The notes below the pieces were generated by a model. It did not search any database. It was not told the DNA's origin and worked only from the letters and a program-made list of their open reading frames with translations. 31,437 nt of DNA from Oscillospiraceae bacterium (GTDB taxonomy: Bacteria > Bacillota > Clostridia > Oscillospirales > Oscillospiraceae): contig JAEDNR010000012.1 in the NCBI GenBank assembly GCA_016302405.1, positions 1-31,437 of the forward strand, written 5' to 3'. Made by a program: the position numbers and the translations under genes. This document shows positions 8,206 to 15,834 of the stretch, in pieces (positions within the stretch are counted from its first letter, which is position 1; each line of letters opens with the position of its first letter).

Positions 8206-8372
8206 TAGGGCAACACCGCACAATTACGTCTGCGGATCTCAGCGGATCTTTTGCACCAGTTCTGCAGTTCCAAAAACGGGAAATACATACAGTATTCCCA
8301 CGTTTTCGGAACTTTGAACTGGCACAAAATCTCTCGCTGAGATTCCTTGCCGAATTATGCGGTGTAGCCATA
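8206..8372. repeat. Element D copy 1: 167-bp long palindromic repeat with terminal inverted repeats
   Basis: The ends are TAGGGCAACACCGCACAATT and, on the opposite strand, TATGGCTACACCGCATAATT, an imperfect terminal inverted repeat. The centre is another inverted repeat: TTCC-AAAACG-GGAAATAC facing GTATTCCC-CGTTTTCGGAA around ATACA. A second copy of almost the same length is at 16689-16854 with the same ends but a diverged centre. There is no transposase. It looks like a MITE-like or folded-RNA element inserted between the terminator and the next gene. I cannot define a target duplication with confidence. Confidence 0.7.
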
Positions 8373-8438
8373 GATAGAATGCGTAAGTATGCATTCTGTG
8401 AGTATTCGGTAAAGTGCCGTAAGACAAGGAGGAAGACC

Positions 8439-10412
8439 ATGCCGACGCAAACCGCAATGGAAGAATACAATGCCGCGCTGCGGCAGGGCCTGAAAGAAAA
8501 AGCAGAGCTGGAAGCGGCGGGGAAAAAAGCCAACCCCGCAGTGCTGGATGAGCTGGTCCCCGATGTGGCGGCGGAGATGACCCGGGACCTGGGCCTCATA
8601 GAGATTCCCTCGGAGCGGATCATCGGCACCAAATCCGCCGGACGGATCACTGCTTTTACCCCCCATTTCCGTCCCCTGCTGGAAGCCAATTCCGAATTTG
8701 CTTCCAAGTGGATAAACCTGTGCGACGCCCACCTGGGCAGCACCGGAATCCGGGATCCCATTTCCTGTTATGAGTATCTGGGTAATTTCTATGTCCAGGA
8801 GGGAAATAAACGGGTCAGTGTCCTGCGCCACTTCGGCGCCACCCGGATCCCCGCCATTGTGCGGCGGGTCCTGCCCACTCCCAGTGACGACCCCAGGATC
8901 CAGGCCTATTATGAATTCCTGGAGTTCTTCAAAGCCACCAAGCTCTATACCGTCCAATACCGCCGCCCGGCGGATTATGCCAAGCTCCTTTCCTATCTGG
9001 GGAAGAAGCCCGGCGAGCCCTGGACGGAAGGAGAGGTCCGAACCTTCAAGGCCTATTTCCAATATTTCCAGGACGCCTTCAACGCCCTCAATACCCGGGA
9101 CGAGGATGTGCTGCCGGAGGAAGCGCTGCTGCACTGGCTCCAGCTGTACCCCTACACCGACCTGGGAAAGCTCACCGCCCCGGAGCTCAAGAAGACATTG
9201 TCCTCCGTGTGGGAGGATGTGCTTTCCTCCTCCCGGCCGGACACGGTGAAGGTGGAGACGAAGGTGGAGGGGGAAAAGCCGGGCATTATCACCCGGATTA
9301 TTTCCCCCGGTCTGGAGCATCTGAATGTGGCCTTTGTGTATCAGCTTACTCCCGCTACCAGCGGCTGGGCCCTGGGGCATGAGGAGGGTGCTGAGTACCT
9401 GCAAAAATCCCTGGGGGATCAGGTCACGGTGCGCAGCTATTATGGTGCCAATACAACCGAGGATGCCCTTTACGCCATCAAGGAGGCGGTGAGGGACGGC
9501 GCCCAGGTGGTGTTTACCACCGCGCCCCCTCTGCGCAAGGCTACCCTGAAGGCTGCCGCGGAGTACCCCAAGGTCCGTTTTCTCAACTGCTCCGTGGATC
9601 AGCCCTATTCCAGCATCCGCAGCTACTACGGCCGGGTGTATGAGGGAAAATTCGTCACCGGTGCCATTGCCGGGGCCATGGCCCAGGATGACCGGATCGG
9701 CTATATCGCCTCCTATCCCATTTACGGCGTACCTGCCTCCATCAATGCTTTCGCCCTGGGCGCCCAGCTTACCAATCCCCGGGCCCAGGTGGAGCTGCGG
9801 TGGACCTGTGTCAAAGGAAACCCCCAGGCGGACCTGTTTGCCGACGGGATCCGGGTGATCTCCAACCGGGATACCCCGGTCCAGTCCGGAATGTACCTGG
9901 ACTTCTGCAGCTACGGCACCTATCAGCTGAGCGACCTGGGGGGGCTGATCCCTCTGGCATCTCCCGTATGGGTCTGGGGCAAGTTTTATGAGGCGGTGGC
10001 CCAAAAGCTCCTTTCCGGCGCCTGGAAAAACGACAAGACCCAGGCCAAGAATTACTGGCTGGGCATGGACAGCGGCGTGATCGATCTGAACCTGTCGGAA
10101 AAGCTTCCCGAGGGGGTTCGGACCATGGCGCTGATCCTGAAGAAAGCCCTGGCGGAGGGAAAGCTGGATCCTTTCCGCCGGAAGATAACCGCCCAGGACG
10201 GCTCCGTAAAAACCGACGGCAGCCGGAGCTTACCCCCCGACGAAATTCTCCACATGGACTGGCTTTGCAGCAACGTGATCGGCTCCATTCCCACGGTCCA
10301 GGAGCTTCTGCCCATGTCGATACCCATGGTGCAGGAGCTGGGGATTCACAGAGAGACAATCCCCATGGAAAAGGAGGGGCTGGGGCATGAAGATATTAAT
10401 CGTATCCGATGA
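8439..10412 (+). CDS. Cytoplasmic fusion: ParB-like N-terminal domain plus BMP/PnrA-type ligand-binding domain
   Basis: A 657-residue protein; ATG 8439 is chosen because AAGGAGG lies 7 bases upstream, although the frame opens at 8379. Residues about 55-145 look ParB/sulfiredoxin-like: IEIPSERIIG, then YVQEGNKRVSVLRHFGATRIPA (E121-G-N-K-R125, the usual ParB substrate-loop position). A helical linker (150-285) follows. From about 293 to 590 there is a BMP (Med/PnrA) lipoprotein-type fold: LNVAFVYQLTPATSGW, HEEGAEYL, a VVFTTAPPLRKATL stretch and YGRVYEGKFVTGAIAGAMA. In transporters that domain binds nucleosides and is secreted, but here there is no signal peptide or lipobox. The protein is therefore probably a cytoplasmic sensor or enzyme. 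It overlaps the phosphoesterase gene by 26 bases. Activity unknown. Confidence 0.82.
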   Translation: MPTQTAMEEYNAALRQGLKEKAELEAAGKKANPAVLDELVPDVAAEMTRDLGLIEIPSERIIGTKSAGRITAFTPHFRPLLEANSEFASKWINLCDAHLGSTGIRDPISCYEYLGNFYVQEGNKRVSVLRHFGATRIPAIVRRVLPTPSDDPRIQAYYEFLEFFKATKLYTVQYRRPADYAKLLSYLGKKPGEPWTEGEVRTFKAYFQYFQDAFNALNTRDEDVLPEEALLHWLQLYPYTDLGKLTAPELKKTLSSVWEDVLSSSRPDTVKVETKVEGEKPGIITRIISPGLEHLNVAFVYQLTPATSGWALGHEEGAEYLQKSLGDQVTVRSYYGANTTEDALYAIKEAVRDGAQVVFTTAPPLRKATLKAAAEYPKVRFLNCSVDQPYSSIRSYYGRVYEGKFVTGAIAGAMAQDDRIGYIASYPIYGVPASINAFALGAQLTNPRAQVELRWTCVKGNPQADLFADGIRVISNRDTPVQSGMYLDFCSYGTYQLSDLGGLIPLASPVWVWGKFYEAVAQKLLSGAWKNDKTQAKNYWLGMDSGVIDLNLSEKLPEGVRTMALILKKALAEGKLDPFRRKITAQDGSVKTDGSRSLPPDEILHMDWLCSNVIGSIPTVQELLPMSIPMVQELGIHRETIPMEKEGLGHEDINRIR

Positions 10413-11046
10413 GGAGTGCCCCGCGCTGTGGGATTACTACGTTCCGGGGAGGCTCAGCGAATATGACCTGATTATCTCCTGCGGCGACCTGAAAGCGGAA
10501 TACCTGATGTTTCTTGTGACCATGGCTCGCTGCCCGGTGTTTTATGTCCGGGGCAACCATGACAGCCACTATGACCGGACACCCCCGGAGGGCTGTGACT
10601 GCATCGACGGCGGGATCCTGGAATACAACGGCTACCGGTTTCTGGGCCTGGGCGGCTGCCGACGGTACCACCCGGCAAAGGACCAATACAGCGAAAACCA
10701 GATGCGCCGGCGAATCCGCCGGCTGGGCTGGAAGCTTCGGCGGTACGGGGCGGACGTGGTGGTTGCCCATGCCCCGCCCAGAGGACTGGGGGATCAGGAA
10801 GACCCGGCCCACCTGGGCTTTGAAGTCTTCCGGGAGCTGCTGGATCGGTATCACCCCGGTTGGTTTCTCCATGGACACATCCACCTGCGCTACGGCAAAG
10901 CGGAAGAGCGTGTGCGGGAACATAACGGAACGACCTTGATAAATGCCTGCGAGCGCTATGTTTTAGAGCTTCCTGACCGGGAGGTGGACCCCAAAAAACG
11001 GGGAAAGCTAATCTGGCGGGCAAAGCCCAAGAAGCAGGAAGAATGA
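10387..11046 (+). CDS. Calcineurin-like metallophosphoesterase
   Basis: A 219-residue soluble protein with the metallophosphoesterase signature in order: S7-D8 (first metal motif), G33-D34, GNHD at 56-59, H128 in AHAPPRG, and GHIH at 163-166. The first motif reads D-E-E rather than the canonical D-x-H, so one metal ligand is conservatively changed or moved. The rest of the two-metal site is complete. The gene starts inside the end of the ParB/BMP gene (ATG 10387, AAGGAGGGG upstream), which implies translational coupling and perhaps a shared pathway. Substrate (phosphodiester, nucleotide or phosphoprotein) cannot be told from sequence. Confidence 0.85.
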   Translation: MKILIVSDEECPALWDYYVPGRLSEYDLIISCGDLKAEYLMFLVTMARCPVFYVRGNHDSHYDRTPPEGCDCIDGGILEYNGYRFLGLGGCRRYHPAKDQYSENQMRRRIRRLGWKLRRYGADVVVAHAPPRGLGDQEDPAHLGFEVFRELLDRYHPGWFLHGHIHLRYGKAEERVREHNGTTLINACERYVLELPDREVDPKKRGKLIWRAKPKKQEE

Positions 11047-11100
11047 GAACTGCTGCCTGCATTGAAAGATATGCATATGCGTTTTCGTCAGTGAACAGAA

Positions 11101-11265
11101 AAATTGGAATTTATCGAATTCCCAGAAATGCCTTGGCTCCCCCTATGGGGGAGCTGTCACGGCCTTAGCCGTGACTGAGAGGGCCCTCTCCGCCCCCTAC
11201 GGGGGCACCTCTCCCAAAGGGAGAGGCAAGGGCGGCTGCGCCGCCAGCTCTACAAATTCCAATTT
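11101..11265 (+). repeat. Element A copy 1 (165 bp), multi-hairpin intergenic repeat
   Basis: Bounded by AAATTGGAATTT (11101-11112) and AAATTCCAATTT (11254-11265). Inside are consecutive perfect hairpins: GCTCCCCC-tat-GGGGGAGC, GTCACGGC-ctta-GCCGTGAC, GAGAGGGCCCTCTC, GCCCCC-tac-GGGGGC, CCTCTCCC-aaa-GGGAGAGG and GGCGGC-tgc-GCCGCC. Copies at 15184-15348 and 21472-21636 have exactly the same length. The flanks are also partly shared with other copies (GCATATG before, GATAAGCACA after), so the mobile or ancestral unit may be about 230 bp. It fills most of the gap 11047-11315. Confidence 0.85.
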
Positions 11266-11315
11266 GCTCACTGCCGCCGTTAAGATAAGCACATTGACAG
11301 AAAGAGGAAAACACT

Positions 11316-11966
11316 ATGTTCCAAGGCTTTACTCCGGAGACCATTGATTTTCTCTGGGGCATTCGCATGAATAATAACCGGGACTGGTTTACGGCCAACA
11401 AAAGTAAGTACGTAGAAGCCCTGTACAATCCCATGAAGGACCTGGGTCAGGACCTGTTCGCCCCATTCCGGGAGCGGAGCGGGGACATTCTGAAGGTCAG
11501 CCGCATTTACCGGGACGCCCGGCTCCACCATCCCGACCCCTACAAGGAAAGCCTGTGGATCTGCATCCGCCGGGATGTGGACTGGTGGGCGGAGAATCCC
11601 TGCCTGTTTTTTGAGATCCGGCCCGAAGGGGTCAGCTACGGGTTTTCCCTGTGGCGGCCCAAGGTAGCCGCCATGGAAAATTTCCGGCAGCGCATTGCCG
11701 CGAAGCCGGAGGAATTTCTGGCTTTGGCAAAAAAGGTACGGTCGGACACAGGGTTGGAGCTGACCGCCCAGTGCTATAAAAAGCCAAAGGAAGCGCCTAT
11801 CCCTGCGCTGCAGCCCTATTACGGGTGGCGGATGGACATTGGCTGCATTCAGGAGGAGCCGGTAAGCGAAGCGCTGTTCGGCCCTGCTCTGGGACAGCGG
11901 GCCGGGGAATTCCTGGAAAAGCTCATTCCTGTCTACGATTATTTCAACACCGTCACCGCGGGATAA
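11316..11966 (+). CDS. DUF2461-family protein
   Basis: A 216-residue soluble protein that matches the DUF2461 (TIGR02453-type) family by memory. N-terminal FQGFTPETIDFLWGIRMNNNRDWFTANK is the family hallmark (F-L-x-L-x-x-NN-x-x-WF); the middle IYRDAR-H--DPYKESLWICIRR and FFEIRPEGVSYGFSLWRP and the C-terminal acidic/aromatic segment also fit. The family has no established biochemical role. Start ATG 11316 has AGAGGAAA upstream. It stands 43 bases before dapA, which has its own strong ribosome binding site, so it may be the first gene of the dap transcript, but nothing ties it to lysine synthesis. No signal peptide or membrane segment. Confidence 0.85.
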   Translation: MFQGFTPETIDFLWGIRMNNNRDWFTANKSKYVEALYNPMKDLGQDLFAPFRERSGDILKVSRIYRDARLHHPDPYKESLWICIRRDVDWWAENPCLFFEIRPEGVSYGFSLWRPKVAAMENFRQRIAAKPEEFLALAKKVRSDTGLELTAQCYKKPKEAPIPALQPYYGWRMDIGCIQEEPVSEALFGPALGQRAGEFLEKLIPVYDYFNTVTAG

Positions 11967-12009
11967 TCCGGCGGTGACTGAGGATACCCCCAGAAAAGGA
12001 GAAATAAAC

Positions 12010-12897
12010 ATGAAGAAAACCATTTTCGAAGGTATGGCTACCGCAATGGTGACCCCTATGAACGCCGGGGGCATTGACTACGAAGCCATGGGCAGGTTTA
12101 TTGACTGGCAGATCGAATGCGGTATCAACGCCCTGGTGGTCATGGGAACCACCGGTGAAAATGCCACTATTGAGCCGGAGGATCAGACAGAGGTGATCCG
12201 CTACACCGTGGAACGGGTGGCCGGACGGATCCCCGTCATCGCGGGAACCGGCACCAACAACACCGAGCATGTTCTGCGCAACACCCGGGAGGCCTGCCGG
12301 GTGGGGGCGGATGCGGTGCTGGTGGTGACCCCCTACTATAATAAGGCCACCCAGAATGGGCTCATCAGGCATTTCACCACCGTGGCTGATGCTTCCACTG
12401 TGCCGGTGATCGTCTACAATGTGCCCACCCGCACCGCCGTGAACATCCTGCCCAGGACCGCTGCCGCCCTGGCGGAGCATCCCAACATTGTGGGCATCAA
12501 GGAGGCCAGCGGCAATATGGCCCAGATGGTGGAGATGGCTGCTCTTTGCGGAGACCGTCTTCACATCTACTCCGGCGAGGATGCTCTCACTGTGCCCATG
12601 ATGGCCATGGGCGCCAAGGGAACCATCAGCGTGCTGAGCAATGTGGTTCCCCGGGAGGCTGTTGCCATGACCGACGCGTGTCTTAAGGGAGATTTTGGGG
12701 CCGCTGCCGCCTGGCAGTGCAGGCTGCTCCCCCTGATCAACGCCCTGTTCAGCGAGGTGAATCCCATCCCCGCCAAGGCAGCTGTTTCCGCTATGGGCTT
12801 TGGTGAGGACTTCCTGCGCCTGCCCCTGACGCCCATGGAGGAGCCTGCCCGGCAGAAGCTGTACGCCGAGATGCGCAAGCTGGGGGTACGGGTATGA
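12010..12897 (+). CDS. dapA: 4-hydroxy-tetrahydrodipicolinate synthase
   Basis: A 295-residue enzyme condensing pyruvate with aspartate semialdehyde, the first committed step to diaminopimelate and lysine. G46-T-T-G-E50 binds pyruvate; YYNK at 109-112, Y136 and R141 in VIVYNVPTR, and the Schiff-base lysine K164 in GIKEASGN are all present, giving a complete active site. Start ATG 12010 is chosen over an in-frame ATG at 11974 because AAAGGAG precedes it and the family normally begins with a short tail before F-x-G-x-x-T-A-x-V-T-P. The stop overlaps the dapB start by ATGA, so the two are translationally coupled. Length is normal. Confidence 0.97.
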   Translation: MKKTIFEGMATAMVTPMNAGGIDYEAMGRFIDWQIECGINALVVMGTTGENATIEPEDQTEVIRYTVERVAGRIPVIAGTGTNNTEHVLRNTREACRVGADAVLVVTPYYNKATQNGLIRHFTTVADASTVPVIVYNVPTRTAVNILPRTAAALAEHPNIVGIKEASGNMAQMVEMAALCGDRLHIYSGEDALTVPMMAMGAKGTISVLSNVVPREAVAMTDACLKGDFGAAAAWQCRLLPLINALFSEVNPIPAKAAVSAMGFGEDFLRLPLTPMEEPARQKLYAEMRKLGVRV

Positions 12898-13616
12898 GAG
12901 CGGTCCTGTGCGGCGCCAACGGCGCCATGGGAAAGCTCATTGCCGGGATTCTGGGGGATGAAGTCGTGGGCCGGGTGAGCATCGACGGGGATAACGGCGC
13001 GGCAAAAACCTTTGCCGAGCTGGGCAAGCTGGATGCGGATGTGGTCATTGACTTTTCCCACCATACGGCGGTTTCCGATGTGCTTAGCTATGCCCGGCAG
13101 ATGAACGCCGCAGCGGTGGTGGGCACCACCGGCCATACCCTGGATGAAAAGCAGATGATTACGGATGCTGCCCGGGAAATTCCCGTGTTCTTCTCCGGCA
13201 ATATGAGCTTGGGTATCGCGGTGCTGTGCCGCCTTGCCAGGCAGGCTGCCGCCTGCTTCCCAGATGCGGATATTGAGATCGTGGAGACCCACCACAACCG
13301 GAAGGTGGATGCCCCCAGCGGTACCGCCCACATGCTCTTCCAGGCTATCCGCCAGGTTCGGCCCAGCGCCGTGGAGCACTGCGGACGGGCAGGGGAGGGA
13401 AAGCGCACCCAGGACGAGATCGGTGTTTCCTCCCTGCGGATGGGCGGCGTTGTGGGAATCCACGAGGTCCACATCTGCACCGGCAACCAGAGACTGACCC
13501 TGCGCCACGAGGCTATGAGCCGGGAAATGCTGGCGGAGGGCGCGGTGGATGCCGCCCGGTTTATTGTGGGGAAGAAAGCGGGCCTCTACGGCATGGAGGA
13601 CCTGCTGGGCTGCTGA
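12894..13616 (+). CDS. dapB: 4-hydroxy-tetrahydrodipicolinate reductase
   Basis: A 240-residue NAD(P)H-dependent reductase, the second step of the diaminopimelate pathway. The nucleotide-binding loop G-A-N-G-A-M-G-K is at 7-14; GTTG is at 77-80; the catalytic and substrate motif EIVETHHNRKVDAPSGTA has H133-H134 and K137 with D-A-P-S-G-T-A. It is slightly shorter than the E. coli enzyme (about 270), as is common in clostridia. ATG start overlaps the dapA stop. Fifteen bases later dapF begins, giving a dapA-dapB-dapF operon. Confidence 0.96.
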   Translation: MRAVLCGANGAMGKLIAGILGDEVVGRVSIDGDNGAAKTFAELGKLDADVVIDFSHHTAVSDVLSYARQMNAAAVVGTTGHTLDEKQMITDAAREIPVFFSGNMSLGIAVLCRLARQAAACFPDADIEIVETHHNRKVDAPSGTAHMLFQAIRQVRPSAVEHCGRAGEGKRTQDEIGVSSLRMGGVVGIHEVHICTGNQRLTLRHEAMSREMLAEGAVDAARFIVGKKAGLYGMEDLLGC

Positions 13617-13630
13617 AATAAGGAGAGCCT

Positions 13631-14410
13631 ATGAAAGTTTATCATATGAACGGAGCGGGAAATGACTTCATGGTCATGGACGGCAGGGGCCTCAGCCCGG
13701 ACTACGAAGCCCTTGCCAAAAAGCTCTGCGCCATGACCCGCGCCGACGGCTTTATGGCGGTGGATCATTCCGGGATCGCGGACTTTAAGCTCCATTTTTA
13801 CAATTCCGACGGCTCCCGGGGGGAGATGTGCGGCAACGGCGCCCGGTGCATCTGCCGGTTTGCCAACGAGCTGGGGATCGCGGGGGAAGCTATGACCGTG
13901 GAGACCGATGCGGGGATCGTCCCCGGCTGGCATTTAGGCGGCGAACAGTACCGGGTGAAGCTGAATACCCCCGGTGTGCTGGATTTGCACCGGAAAGGCG
14001 ATACTGCCTATGTGGAGCTGGGCTGCCCCGGTGTGCCCCACGCGGTGGCGGAATACGCCGGGGACCTGTGGGCCGACGCCGATGCTTTGCGGGAAGCTAT
14101 GCGGGCCCTGCGCTTTGACCCGGCCTTTCCCAAGGGGGCAAATGTGAATTTCTATGCCTGGACCGGGCCGGGAGAAGTGAGAATGCTGACCTTTGAGCGG
14201 GGAGTGGAGGACTTTACCCTGGCCTGCGGTACGGGCTGCGGCAGTACTGCCGCGGTGCTGAACCGGAAGGGGCTGCTTCCCGGGGGTGTACTTACCGCCC
14301 ACAACCGGGGCGGAACCCTGCGGATCACCGTTTCGGGGAATCCCGATGCCCCGGAGCTTCTGCTGGAGGGCCCCACCCAGATTACGGAAATTCTGGAAGT
14401 GCAGGAATAA
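13631..14410 (+). CDS. dapF: Diaminopimelate epimerase
   Basis: A 259-residue enzyme interconverting LL- and meso-diaminopimelate, supplying meso-DAP for peptidoglycan and lysine. The N terminus MNGAGNDFMVMDG matches the family; the two catalytic cysteines are C67 in SRGEMCGNGARCI and C199 in TLACGTGCGSTAA. It is slightly short of the usual 270-280 residues but both halves are intact. Ribosome binding site AAGGAGAG precedes ATG 13631. With dapA and dapB alone in the cluster, the route between (acyl-blocked or the DapL aminotransferase) is encoded elsewhere; a DapL route would be compatible with needing DapF. No terminator follows before repeat B1. Confidence 0.96.
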   Translation: MKVYHMNGAGNDFMVMDGRGLSPDYEALAKKLCAMTRADGFMAVDHSGIADFKLHFYNSDGSRGEMCGNGARCICRFANELGIAGEAMTVETDAGIVPGWHLGGEQYRVKLNTPGVLDLHRKGDTAYVELGCPGVPHAVAEYAGDLWADADALREAMRALRFDPAFPKGANVNFYAWTGPGEVRMLTFERGVEDFTLACGTGCGSTAAVLNRKGLLPGGVLTAHNRGGTLRITVSGNPDAPELLLEGPTQITEILEVQE

Positions 14411-14445
14411 AATCTTTTGCAGCCCGAAATAACGCGGCATAAGAT

Positions 14446-14667
14446 AAATTGGAATTTGACGAATTCCCGGTCATTGCGAGCCAGTTCGCAAACTGGCGTG
14501 GCAATCCCCCGGATAAACGTACTACTTCTCATGGATGAATTCCAGAAAACGGTGCAAAAGAACGGTCTGTATGACGATAGGTTACCCGAAATTCGATGGA
14601 GATTCCCACACCAGTGTGCGCACTGGTTCGGAATGACACGTTCTAACGCCCCGCCAAATTCCAATTT
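14446..14667 (+). repeat. Element B copy 1 (222 bp)
   Basis: Ends AAATTGGAATTT (14446-14457) and AAATTCCAATTT (14656-14667). The interior begins GAATTCCCGGTCATTGCGAG, carries an imperfect hairpin (CCAGTTCGCAAACTGG) and TGGCAATCCCCCGG, and later GATGGAGATTCCCACACCAG with GTGTGCGCACTGG. The TCATTGCGAG...TGGCAATC pattern resembles dispersed repeats that I recall from many bacterial genomes. Further copies are at 23556 (inverted, degraded), 27773 (inverted) and 30315 (same orientation). Short open frames in it are repeats, not genes. Confidence 0.85.
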
Positions 14668-14726
14668 ATCTTTAATACCGCGTTCGGCGGATACATTTGA
14701 TCATTATTTTAAAGGAGGAGACATAT

Positions 14727-15119
14727 ATGGAAACCTACGAAGAAAAGCAGGAAACCGTAGAGCAGGCGCAGCCTGTTGCGGAGGATACCCAGATTCCCGA
14801 GGAAGCGCCCGAGGCTGAGGAAGCCAAGGCGGAGGAGCCCAAGGTGGAGAACACCCAGTCCTCCGATACCAGCAAGCAGCTGCGGGAGCTGGAGCGGATG
14901 ATCGGCAGCGCTTTCAAGGACCTGAGCGAGAGCCTGGGCAACGCGGCGATCTGGGTCAAGAAGACCGTGGACGAAAAGGTGGACGCCGTGAAGCAGTCCC
15001 GGGAGAAGGAGGAAGACCCCTTCACCAAGATCGAAAAGCTGTCCCATCTGCGGGACATCGGCGCCATCACCCTGGAGGAGTTCAACAACAAGAAAGCGGA
15101 GCTTCTCAAGAAGATCTGA
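14727..15119 (+). CDS. Small SHOCT-domain protein, unknown function
   Basis: A 130-residue protein with a strongly acidic, Glu/Ala/Pro-rich N-terminal half (residues 1-55, presumably disordered), an amphipathic helix with an aromatic patch (SLGNAAIWVKKTVDEKVDAV), and a C-terminal SHOCT (short C-terminal) motif: DPFTKIEKLSHLRDIGAITL followed by EEFNNKKAELLKKI. SHOCT modules are usually fused to membrane or nucleic-acid proteins and may aid oligomerisation. ATG 14727 has AAAGGAGG at a good distance; the frame opens earlier at 14697 without a site. It is monocistronic, with its own terminator. No signal peptide. Confidence 0.8.
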   Translation: METYEEKQETVEQAQPVAEDTQIPEEAPEAEEAKAEEPKVENTQSSDTSKQLRELERMIGSAFKDLSESLGNAAIWVKKTVDEKVDAVKQSREKEEDPFTKIEKLSHLRDIGAITLEEFNNKKAELLKKI

Positions 15120-15126
15120 CACCTGC

Positions 15127-15156
15127 CCTGGCAGCCCCTCGGGGCTGCCAGGTTTT
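15127..15156 (+). terminator. Intrinsic terminator after the SHOCT-domain gene
   Basis: CCTGGCAGCCCC (15127-15138) pairs with GGGGCTGCCAGG (15141-15152), followed by TTTT. The turn requires opening a few of the inner pairs. It begins 7 bases after the stop codon. Confidence 0.85.
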
Positions 15157-15183
15157 AATTTGTGCTTAGCGGGTTAGCGCGGC

Positions 15184-15348
15184 AAATTGGAATTTGGCGA
15201 ATTCCCAGAAATGCCTTGGCTCCCCCTATGGGGGAGCTGTCACGGCCTAAGCCGTGACTGAGAGGGCCCTCTCCGCCCCCTTCGGGGGCACCTCTCCCAA
15301 AGGGAGAGGCAAGGGCGGCTGCGCCGCCAGCTCTACAAATTCCAATTT
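15184..15348 (+). repeat. Element A copy 2 (165 bp)
   Basis: Ends AAATTGGAATTT (15184-15195) and AAATTCCAATTT (15337-15348). The interior is nearly identical to 11101-11265 with the same run of hairpins; differences are small (for example CTAAGCC for TTAGCC, TTC for TAC in a loop). The left flank GTGCTTAGCG...GCGGC corresponds, inverted, to the right flank of the copies at 11101 and 21472. Confidence 0.85.
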
Positions 15349-15429
15349 TTCTGTTAGCTTCGCCACGCTGATATAGATATTATTAATGGCCTTGGGTGGA
15401 AGAAAACCGGGAAAAATCGGAAAAACTTC

Positions 15430-15458
15430 TTGACATTTTACCGATTTTCCTATAGAAT
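15430..15458 (+). promoter_or_regulatory. Promoter of the rpsF-ssb-rpsR operon
   Basis: Perfect TTGACA at 15430-15435, a 17-base spacer, and TAGAAT at 15453-15458, in AT-rich DNA 78 bases upstream of the rpsF start. A strong sigma-A type promoter. Confidence 0.8.
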
Positions 15459-15463
15459 GATAC

Positions 15464-15535
15464 GGTCCGCGTGTGCGGATATCCTTGCTCCCGGCGCGAC
15501 CGGGGGCCAAAAGTCCAAAAGGAGGTGCAAACAAC
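15464..15535 (+). ncRNA. Possible autoregulatory leader of the rpsF operon
   Basis: Between promoter and rpsF are two short hairpins, CCGC-gtgt-GCGG (15467-15478) and CCCGG-cgcga-CCGGG (about 15491-15505), then the ribosome binding site AAAAGGAGGTG (15517 onward). Many bacteria carry an S6:S18-binding RNA with a CCG-containing structure here that represses the operon. Position and CCG content fit, but I cannot fold or model-match it, so this is tentative. Confidence 0.35.
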
Positions 15536-15832
15536 ATGGCTAAGATCACCGGTAAGTATGAGGTGCTCTACATCATCGACCCTGCCCAGGGCGAGGAGGG
15601 CATCGCAGCACTTGTGGAAAAGTTCAAGGCAATGGTGGAAGCGGAGGGTACTCTCACCGGCATCGAGGAGTGGGGCAAGCGTCGTCTGGCGTATCCCATC
15701 AACGATCTGCCCGAGGGTTACTATGTTCTCATGAACATGGAAGTGGGCCCCGCGTTCCCCGCTGAGCTGGAGCGTGTGATGAAGATCACTGACGGCGTCA
15801 TGCGCTGCCTGACCACTGCGGTGGAGGGCTAA
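15536..15832 (+). CDS. rpsF: 30S ribosomal protein bS6
   Basis: A 98-residue protein of the small subunit that pairs with bS18 in the platform. YEVLYIIDPAQGEEG at the start, WGKRRLAYPINDLPEGYYVLMNM in the middle and ITDGVMRCLTTAVEG at the end are family hallmarks. ATG 15536 is preceded by AAAAGGAGGTG, so the longer in-frame start at 15473 is rejected. The ssb start follows two bases after the stop, in the classic rpsF-ssb-rpsR order. Confidence 0.97.
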   Translation: MAKITGKYEVLYIIDPAQGEEGIAALVEKFKAMVEAEGTLTGIEEWGKRRLAYPINDLPEGYYVLMNMEVGPAFPAELERVMKITDGVMRCLTTAVEG

Positions 15833-15834
15833 AA

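Noticed and set aside
8355..10004. 549-codon open frame on the minus strand opposite the ParB/BMP gene
   Set aside because: Gly/His/Gln-rich translation without domains, no RBS, fully antisense to a gene with clear motifs; a GC-rich third-position shadow.
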